From positions 1 through 5,195 of the forward strand of contig JAGXLK010000245.1 of NCBI GenBank assembly GCA_018334735.1: DNA of 5,195 nucleotides, given 5' to 3'. Positions 1-5,195 of the stretch are shown piece after piece. The position numbers and the translations under genes were made by a program. Each line of letters starts with the position of its first letter. The stretch's first letter is position 1. The notes beneath the pieces are model-generated. The model ran no database searches. It worked only from the letters and a program-made list of their open reading frames with translations, and was not told where the DNA came from. Source of the DNA: Planctomycetota bacterium. GTDB taxonomy: Bacteria; Planctomycetota; Brocadiia; SM23-32.

Positions 1-6
1 GGGGGG

Positions 7-2781
7 TCATTTGTTGTCGGCGATAGCCAGACGCACCCAACGCCAGGTTTGGCCGATGATCAGAGGTAGTATGGCGCAGCCGATTATCACGCCCCAGTCG
101 CGCAGATCGGGCGACATTGTTTTGAGGATGTTTTTAAGAAACGGGACATAAACAGCTGCGAGCATAAGGCCGGCGCTCAGGATAATAGCTCCGATCATCC
201 ACATATTGCTGAACCAGTCTCCCAGCCGCATGGGTTCGTGCTGTTTGCGACAGTTGAAGACATGGAAAAGCTGTGCGAAAGCGATGGTAAGAAAACTAAG
301 GGTCACGGCATCGTAATGTCCTTGGGACGGATCGTAGCCATAAGTGCGGAAACCATAGAAAAAAGCGAGCAGTGTCGCGAGGGTCATCAGAATGCCGTAT
401 CCGCCGATACTTCCGAGCATGTTGCGTTCGAGCAGTGGTTGATCCGGGTCTTTTGGTGGCCTTTCCATGACATCCGGTTCCCCGGGCTCGACCGCGAGAG
501 CCAGCGCCGGAAAGACGTCGGTTATGAGGTTCATCCAGAGGATTTGCAGGGGCAGGAGGGCGAGAGGTTTACCAATCAACGAGGCCCCGAGCATCGTGAG
601 GATCTCACCCAGGTTGCAACTGAACAGATAGGTAATGAATTTTTGAATATTGTCATAGATGATTCGGCCGCGATGCACGGCTTCACCGACCGTGCTGAAC
701 TGATCGTCCAGCAGCACCATATCGGACGTCTCTTTTGCAACGTCGGTGCCCCGGATCCCCATTGCCACGCCGATATCCGCGCTTTTGAGGGCGGCGGCAT
801 CATTGACGCCGTCTCCGAGCATCGCGCAGATTTCTCCGCGTTTTTGCAGACCATCGAGGATACGCATTTTATGTTCCGGGGAGACCCGAGCGAACACTTC
901 GGTCCCTTCGAAATGTTCTGCCAGTTCTTCCTCATTGAGAGCCTCGATTTCGCGACCTGAGAGGACGGGACCATCCGACGGGGCGACCCCGAGTTCAGCG
1001 GCAATTGCGCGCGCCGTCATAGGTTGATCTCCCGTTATCATCACCGTCTTGATGCCGGCTTCTGTCAGTCTTTTTACGGTTTCGGCGGCTTCTTTTCGCG
1101 GTGGATCCATGATCCCGGCCAGGCCGAGCCAGAGCAGATCCGTAAAGGCCTCCTCGCGATCTTCGGGGGGCTCATCCACGGTGCGGCAGGCAAGCCCCAG
1201 CACGCGGAGGCCTTTTTCGGCCATACTCTCGTTTTTGCGCTCGATTTGCTGCCTTTTATCTTCCGTCATTTCCCCGATACCTTCGGGTTCAAGGACGCGG
1301 TTGCAATGGGGAAGAACATTCGTCGGAGCGCCTTTGACGCTGAGCATTTTGCCTTTACCTTCCGCGTAGAGCTTCCCGAAGTTCGCATTCACCGTTCCCA
1401 TGATCATTGTTTCACTGGTAAACGGGTATTCGTGTTTTTCGGGGTGCTCTTTGTGGAGTTTGGTGCGGCTGATCCCTGCTTTCTCTGCGGCGACCACAAG
1501 GGCGCCCTCGGTGGGGTCGCCGGTGATCTCCCAGTGGCCATCATCATTTTCGCGGAGCGTGGCGTTGTTGCAGAGCGCCCCGGCGCTGAGGGCTGCACTT
1601 ATGCGAGGATCGGAACGGGGATTAATGGTCCCTCCTTCTCGCTTGAATTCTCCTTCAGGGCTGTAACCAACGCCAGAAATTTCAACATCTTCACCGGGAA
1701 GCGCCAGCAACCGCTGGGCCATCTCACTACGGGTCAGAGTCCCTGTCTTGTCGGTGCATACCGAGGTGACGGAGCCAAGGGTTTCGACGGCCGGAAGATT
1801 TCGGATAAGCGCATTGCGGCGGGCCATTTGCTTCATCCCGACCGCAAGCGTGATGGTCGCTACGGCAGGCAATCCTTCCGGAATTGCCGCAACAGCCAGG
1901 GCAATGCCCGCTTCGATCATATGCCAGATTTGTTCCCCCTGGACGATCCCGGAGATTGCTACGACAATCGCTACCCCGAGGCAGATCCAGATCAGTCTGC
2001 GGGACATCCGTGCGAGCCTTTGTTCCAGTGGAGTCTCTTCCTCCTCAACGCCTTCCAGCATCTTGCCCACACGTCCGATCTCTGTCGCGTCGCCCGTAGC
2101 CACGACAATTGCCCGGGCATTTCCGGTCGTGAGGTTGGTGCCGCGGTAGACCATATTTTCACGGTCTGCCAGAGGGGTCTCCGGATCTTCCAATGGGGCG
2201 GTGGATTTCGATACAGGCAGAGATTCCCCGGTCAGCGGTGATTCATCGATCTTAAGTTTGACCGCTTCAAAAAGACGCGCATCGGCGGGCACCGACTGTC
2301 CTTCTTCGAGCAAAATGACGTCACCGGGCACCAGTTCAGCGGCGGGGAGAGTTCTTGCGTCACCGTCACGAATCACTGAAGTTGTTGTTCGGCCGAGCTT
2401 CTGGAGGGCTTCCATGGCCCGATTGGCCCTGAGTTCGGTGATAAAGCCGATGCCCGAATTAAGCAGTATGACCACAACTATGCTAATACCTTCCGGCATA
2501 TGCCCGAGCGCAAAACTGACAATCGCAGCTGCGGCCAGAAGCAATACCACAACATTCTTAAATTGATCAAAGAGAATTTCATGCCAGGGGACCGATTCTA
2601 CTTTGCGCAGTTCGTTGCGACCGTACCGCTGCTGTCTCTCATCGGCCTCCTCGGAACTCAGACCTGTGGAAAGATCGCTTCCGAGTTGCTCAGAAATCTC
2701 TTCGACCGGCATGCAGTGCCAGTCCTGTTGCAGACGGGATTGCTGCTGCTGTTTTTCCGCTGGATCGTTGTTTTGTGACAC
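7..2781 (-). CDS. Calcium-type cation-transporting P-type ATPase (type II, SERCA/PMR1-like)
   Basis: Complete 924-residue pump of the inner membrane, predicted to couple ATP hydrolysis to cation export, most likely Ca2+. Seen in order (numbering from the GTG start): N-terminal cation-ATPase domain with WHCMPVEEI at 21-29; M1/M2 about 76-116; actuator domain with TGES at 184-187; M3 about 262-281; M4 with PEGLP at 301-305; phosphorylation motif DKTGTLT with Asp344; nucleotide domain with GDPTEGAL at 421-428 and KGAP at 483-486; DPPR at 559-562; TGD at 583-585; hinge MLGDGVND at 654-661; then M5-M10 to about 915. Ligand-type residues Glu302 (M4), Asn723 and Glu726 (M5), and Asn751, Thr754 and Asp755 (M6) match calcium pumps; the M8 position equivalent to SERCA Glu908 appears to be Gln837. 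Length is normal for the family. The GTG at 2781 is chosen because GAGGG lies 4 bases upstream; an in-frame TTG at 2844 would add 21 residues but lacks a clear ribosome site. Family is certain; the exact ion is inferred. Confidence 0.96.
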   Translation of the reverse strand: MSQNNDPAEKQQQQSRLQQDWHCMPVEEISEQLGSDLSTGLSSEEADERQQRYGRNELRKVESVPWHEILFDQFKNVVVLLLAAAAIVSFALGHMPEGISIVVVILLNSGIGFITELRANRAMEALQKLGRTTTSVIRDGDARTLPAAELVPGDVILLEEGQSVPADARLFEAVKLKIDESPLTGESLPVSKSTAPLEDPETPLADRENMVYRGTNLTTGNARAIVVATGDATEIGRVGKMLEGVEEEETPLEQRLARMSRRLIWICLGVAIVVAISGIVQGEQIWHMIEAGIALAVAAIPEGLPAVATITLAVGMKQMARRNALIRNLPAVETLGSVTSVCTDKTGTLTRSEMAQRLLALPGEDVEISGVGYSPEGEFKREGGTINPRSDPRISAALSAGALCNNATLRENDDGHWEITGDPTEGALVVAAEKAGISRTKLHKEHPEKHEYPFTSETMIMGTVNANFGKLYAEGKGKMLSVKGAPTNVLPHCNRVLEPEGIGEMTEDKRQQIERKNESMAEKGLRVLGLACRTVDEPPEDREEAFTDLLWLGLAGIMDPPRKEAAETVKRLTEAGIKTVMITGDQPMTARAIAAELGVAPSDGPVLSGREIEALNEEELAEHFEGTEVFARVSPEHKMRILDGLQKRGEICAMLGDGVNDAAALKSADIGVAMGIRGTDVAKETSDMVLLDDQFSTVGEAVHRGRIIYDNIQKFITYLFSCNLGEILTMLGASLIGKPLALLPLQILWMNLITDVFPALALAVEPGEPDVMERPPKDPDQPLLERNMLGSIGGYGILMTLATLLAFFYGFRTYGYDPSQGHYDAVTLSFLTIAFAQLFHVFNCRKQHEPMRLGDWFSNMWMIGAIILSAGLMLAAVYVPFLKNILKTMSPDLRDWGVIIGCAILPLIIGQTWRWVRLAIADNK

Positions 2782-2785
2782 AGTT

Positions 2786-2790
2786 CCCTC
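2786..2790 (-). promoter_or_regulatory. Ribosome binding site that decides the ATPase start
   Basis: Read on the minus strand this is GAGGG, separated by AACT from the GTG codon at 2781-2779. It favours that GTG over the upstream in-frame TTG at 2844-2842, which has no purine-rich site in front of it. The residues after the GTG ([10 protein letters not shown], then a Gln-rich stretch) are hydrophilic, as expected for a cytosolic N-terminus of this family. Confidence 0.65.
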
Positions 2791-2915
2791 GATCTCAAGG
2801 TGCGAGCGAAAAATCAGGATAGAGGCAAGCCGTCCCGGGTGCAACTGAGTGAGTCAGATGGGCAAGAACTAAATATCTCTGGATTGTTTCGAATATGCGC
2901 CACGTAAATTCTCTC

Positions 2916-2944
2916 TTGACGTTTTTGAGAAGGCGTTCTAAAGT
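2916..2944 (+). promoter_or_regulatory. Sigma70-type promoter for the secretin-like lipoprotein gene
   Basis: TTGACG at 2916-2921 (5 of 6 matches to the -35 consensus) is followed after exactly 17 bases by TAAAGT at 2939-2944 (4 of 6 matches to the -10 consensus). Transcription would start near 2951, giving a leader of roughly 44 bases before the ATG at 2995. An imperfect short inverted repeat, TTCTC at 2909-2913 and GAGAA at 2927-2931, brackets the -35 box and could be an operator, but five-base arms may be chance. I found no equally good promoter for the divergent ATPase gene in 2782-2994. Confidence 0.6.
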
Positions 2945-2984
2945 GCTAACAGTGCGGCCGCGACCTCAGACCAGAATAGAAAGT

Positions 2985-2989
2985 GGGGA
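2985..2989 (+). promoter_or_regulatory. Ribosome binding site selecting ATG 2995
   Basis: GGGGA sits five bases before the ATG at 2995. It overlaps the alternative in-frame GTG at 2983, so that codon cannot use it. The shorter product also has the more usual signal-peptide start (Met-Arg followed by a hydrophobic run). Confidence 0.5.
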
Positions 2990-2994
2990 TTTCC

Positions 2995-3762
2995 ATGCGA
3001 TATGTATTGTTGGCGTTGGCGGTCGTTTTTGCGGCGGGGTGTTTGGGAACACCTGATTGGGAGCCGGTAGAATACGGTGCGATCCGTTCGACGGCCGATC
3101 GGGCAGGAGAAAACAGGTCCTGGAAGAGGCCAGATACCGTGCCGCCTGAACCCGCGCGACGTACCGGAAACGTGGTTATCAGTGTTGAGAGGCGTGTTTT
3201 TAGCGGGGCCGACCAGATTAACTTCAGTACTCTGTGGCGTTATGCCAATAATAACATCGTGGTCAAAGGTGGCCATATTGCCCGCCGCAACGGTCTTTAT
3301 GTTGGCGGTTCCACGGGCAATTTTAGAGCCGCTTTGCAGACCATAGCCCGCAAAAGCCAGAATGTAAAAAGGAGCCGGGCGCATATCGTAACCCTCAGTG
3401 GTCACAGCGCGCGCATAAAAGTGGGGCAACAGACCTATGTCGAGACTTTGCGTTTCCGCGCCCCACAGCGAAATATTGTCATGCTGGAACGTGCTTTTGT
3501 GGGGGCATCTCTGAGTGTAAGGCCGAACGTCTTGCCGCAAAATCGGTTGCGGATTGTTTTGCAACCAGTTTTTACGACCAAAAAGGGGCGGAAAGTAGAA
3601 ATCACGGACATGGCCACCGAGGTCATTGTCCGGCACGGCCAGCAAATGGTGATCGGCGGGCTGGATGAATCGTCCGACAGCGCAGGTTATACGTTATTTC
3701 ACAGCGGGCGGGGTCGGAAGAGTCAGAAGAGTGTGCTGATACTCACGGCATTTATTCAGTGA
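2995..3762 (+). CDS. Short lipoprotein with a stand-alone secretin-like domain
   Basis: Predicted outer-membrane lipoprotein of 255 residues. Residues 1-16 form a lipoprotein signal peptide (hydrophobic core, lipobox AAGC, lipidated Cys16; Leu17 at +2 gives no inner-membrane retention signal). Residues 17-57 are a polar linker rich in Arg and Pro. From about 58 the pattern follows the C-terminal secretin domain (PF00263-like): VVISVERRVF at 60-69, a LSGHSARIKVGQ stretch at 134-145 (the family's 'sG..A.i.vG'), FVGASLSVRP at 168-177 (the 'vG..L.v.P' motif), then ATEVIVRHGQQMVIGGL at 207-223 and a final strand VLILTAFIQ at 247-255. The N0/N1/N2 ring domains of full secretins are absent. The usual 'PLLGDIPILG' segment after the GGL motif is missing, with only about 23 residues between GGL and the last strand. 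ATG 2995 is preferred to GTG 2983 because GGGGA at 2985-2989 lies five bases upstream and the signal peptide then starts directly with MRYVLL. Domain assignment is by motif reading; whether it forms a pore is unknown. No other secretion genes are visible. Confidence 0.85.
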   Translation: MRYVLLALAVVFAAGCLGTPDWEPVEYGAIRSTADRAGENRSWKRPDTVPPEPARRTGNVVISVERRVFSGADQINFSTLWRYANNNIVVKGGHIARRNGLYVGGSTGNFRAALQTIARKSQNVKRSRAHIVTLSGHSARIKVGQQTYVETLRFRAPQRNIVMLERAFVGASLSVRPNVLPQNRLRIVLQPVFTTKKGRKVEITDMATEVIVRHGQQMVIGGLDESSDSAGYTLFHSGRGRKSQKSVLILTAFIQ

Positions 3763-3882
3763 AGTGCGGAGTATGATTATTGGCGGAGAAGTTTCCCGAA
3801 GTTCACCGGAAGCATGGTTTTTGCGCAGGGAAAGCTTTGCTTAGGAGTCGTTAGAGCCTCCCGTTCTGCCCATTGGAATTTA

Positions 3883-3911
3883 TTGCAACTGTGACCTGTG
3901 AGGTATATTAT
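3883..3911 (+). promoter_or_regulatory. Sigma70-type promoter for the exported-protein gene
   Basis: TTGCAA at 3883-3888 (4 of 6 matches to the -35 consensus) and TATTAT at 3906-3911 (5 of 6 matches to the -10 consensus) are 17 bases apart. An overlapping TATATT at 3904-3909 is an alternative -10 box with a 15-base spacer. Transcription would start near 3918, about 45 bases before the ATG at 3963. This suggests the downstream gene is transcribed independently of the secretin-like gene. The rest of the 3763-3962 gap shows no gene and no convincing terminator hairpin. Confidence 0.55.
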
Positions 3912-3962
3912 GTGAATGGCTTCGGCAGAGTAGTGGGACCAGAGGGAGATGGAATATATACC

Positions 3963-5195
3963 ATGGCTAAAAAACGCTCAAATCGGCAGCTTTTTATGGT
4001 TTTGGGATCCGTTGCGATTGTCTTCGGCCTGGTATGTCTTCTGGCGGCTGCCTGTGGTCGGAAGAAAGAATGGATGAATGCGACGGATGGCATTCGTCTG
4101 AGTGGAAAGGCATCTGGCGGAACGATAGGGGTCCTGCATACACGGGGGAGCGCACATAGCAACATTTGTGACTATGTATTCATTGAAACCCGCGCAGGTG
4201 AATCCGCAGCCAGTGTAGCTCGGCGTTTGGCGCAGGAACTGGTGAAGAATAGATCCGCTGGCACTCTTAATAGCATACCGTTTGACCAAATTGTAGAGCC
4301 CACGACGCTTGTCTTTGGCGGCCTTGGTTGGCCGACTCTGTGCGGAACCGAGGCCGGCCTCGGTATTCCGGCTCCCCCCTGTTCTCTCAGCGCGAGCTAC
4401 GATCCGGAGAAGAAGCGATACTTGTTTCACTGGACAGAACCTGAAGCAGGATACGGAGGGGGTATCTCTTGGCTTGGATGCACTCCCATTACCTTTGATA
4501 AGCCTATTGTGAAAGAAAGGGACGAGCCAGCGGTATTCCGGGCAATTGTTGGCTGGGATTATTATAACTCCGAACCTGGTCAGGTACCGAGGTGTATTGG
4601 CACACCTTCCCCCCCTGCAGGTGTGTATCTGTGCCGAAACTCGCAAGAAGAGCTGTACTCCATTCCGTTTTCCCGAGGGTTGGCACCCAACTGGCTGGAT
4701 TGGGTTCACAAGGGCATCCGAGGTAAAGATCTAAAGTTGAGGCAGGGAACAAGAAAGGATGCTCTTAAAAAGCTGGAGGACAAAAGCTACATCAAAGATC
4801 CGATGCAAAAACCCTTCTACCAGATCATCAGGCCAAAAGCAGCAGGGGTGAGCGGGGGGATCTGGCGGAAGTTCCTCGGGCTGACGCCCGGACATAAGTA
4901 CCGTGTATCGGTGATTCTCAGCACGCTGAAGATGCATGAAGCCGAAGGGGACTGGGCCTTTTCCTTCCACGCCACCCCGGACGATGCTGAGGGCAAAGAT
5001 CTCACCGCCGAACAGATGGCGGGAAAGACGGCTTTGCCGGATGGCAGCAAGGGACCGGAAGCGGGCCGACTCGTGCGCTACGACGCGGATCACACGACAG
5101 AGGGCAAATGGATCGAATCCACGACCGCCCCCGGTGATAGGAGTCCCGGACGGAAGATCGGGGATATTACGCTTCCCGAGGGTGTGACCAGCATA
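3963..5195 (+). CDS. Exported, probably lipid-anchored modular protein, 3' end outside window
   Basis: The frame starting MAKKRSNRQL stays open for 411 codons to the window edge, so the C-terminus is missing. Basic residues 3-8 and a hydrophobic run at about 10-30 form a signal peptide; LAAAC at 27-31 is an acceptable though imperfect lipobox, so Cys31 may be lipidated, or the segment may be an uncleaved anchor. Residues 70-95 contain an ETRAGESAASVARRLAQEL stretch, a pattern that recurs in secreted repeat modules. Residues 139-200 (SLSASYDP, then YLFHWTEP) look fibronectin-III-like. PSPPAGVYLCRNSQEEL at 215-231 and APNWLDW at 241-247 follow. Residues 297 to the end (SGGIWRKFLGLTPGHKYRVS, then GDWAFSFHA, DLTAEQMAG and DITLPEG) read like a beta-sandwich of the carbohydrate-binding type. 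Six cysteines (69, 127, 140, 173, 211, 224) lie in the exported part before residue 225 and could pair as disulfides. The ribosome site is weak: GAGGGAG at 3942-3948 is 14 bases from the ATG. An in-frame GTG at 3933 is possible but would bury the signal peptide behind ten residues. Function is not recognised; module names are impressions. Confidence 0.82.
   Translation, partial: MAKKRSNRQLFMVLGSVAIVFGLVCLLAAACGRKKEWMNATDGIRLSGKASGGTIGVLHTRGSAHSNICDYVFIETRAGESAASVARRLAQELVKNRSAGTLNSIPFDQIVEPTTLVFGGLGWPTLCGTEAGLGIPAPPCSLSASYDPEKKRYLFHWTEPEAGYGGGISWLGCTPITFDKPIVKERDEPAVFRAIVGWDYYNSEPGQVPRCIGTPSPPAGVYLCRNSQEELYSIPFSRGLAPNWLDWVHKGIRGKDLKLRQGTRKDALKKLEDKSYIKDPMQKPFYQIIRPKAAGVSGGIWRKFLGLTPGHKYRVSVILSTLKMHEAEGDWAFSFHATPDDAEGKDLTAEQMAGKTALPDGSKGPEAGRLVRYDADHTTEGKWIESTTAPGDRSPGRKIGDITLPEGVTSI

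Noticed and set aside
1024..2241. Long plus-strand open frame (405 codons) opposite the ATPase gene
   Set aside because: It lies antisense to the catalytic core of a fully conserved ATPase, and its translation shows no recognisable motif, signal peptide or domain. It is a by-product of the ATPase codon pattern, as are the shorter frames at 238-960 and 1748-2149.
2845..2915. Leftward promoter for the ATPase gene
   Set aside because: Minus-strand -10-like hexamers (for example CATATT and GATATT) exist, but none has a reasonable -35 box at 16-18 bases, so no site is called.
2938..3645. Minus-strand open frame of 235 codons opposite the lipoprotein gene
   Set aside because: The plus strand has a promoter, ribosome site, signal peptide with lipobox and secretin motifs; the minus-strand product has none of these.
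3763..3882. Possible transcription terminator after the secretin-like gene
   Set aside because: Only weak short complementary arms are visible (for example TTCC/GGAA near 3792-3811), with no GC-rich stem followed by a T-run.
3978..4709. Minus-strand open frame of 243 codons opposite the exported-protein gene
   Set aside because: The plus-strand frame is longer, stays open to the window end and starts with a clear signal peptide. The antisense product has a scattered, domain-free composition.

Overview
The window holds three protein genes from what is probably a Gram-negative bacterium. Two of the three products look like lipoproteins, and one of these carries a secretin-like domain, so an outer membrane is likely. 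Base composition is moderate, slightly above 50% GC by eye. The style of the third gene (a long, modular, secreted or lipid-anchored protein with beta-sandwich-like modules) resembles proteins of the Planctomycetes-Verrucomicrobia-Lentisphaerae-Kiritimatiellota group. That placement is an impression, not a demonstrated assignment.

Left part (about 7-2781, minus strand): a complete P-type cation-transporting ATPase of the SERCA/PMR1-like type II family. All catalytic motifs are present, and most cation ligands match those of calcium pumps.

Middle (2782-2994): a divergent intergenic region with a good sigma70-type promoter facing right. It is followed at 2995-3762 (plus strand) by a short lipoprotein of 255 residues. 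Apart from signal peptide and linker, it is a secretin-like (type II/III secretion, PF00263-like) domain, without the usual N0/N1 ring domains and apparently without the conserved Pro-Leu-Leu-Gly segment near the C-terminus. It is the most unusual gene in the window.

Right part (3963-5195, plus strand): after a 200-base gap with its own plausible promoter, a gene stays open to the window edge (411 codons visible). It encodes a signal-peptide or lipobox-bearing, cysteine-containing exported protein with a fibronectin-like stretch and a C-terminal beta-rich, carbohydrate-binding-like module. Its function is not recognised.

The three genes show no obvious shared pathway. The ATPase is divergent from the other two, and the two plus-strand genes appear to have separate promoters. 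I see no RNA genes, mobile elements, CRISPR arrays or convincing terminators.
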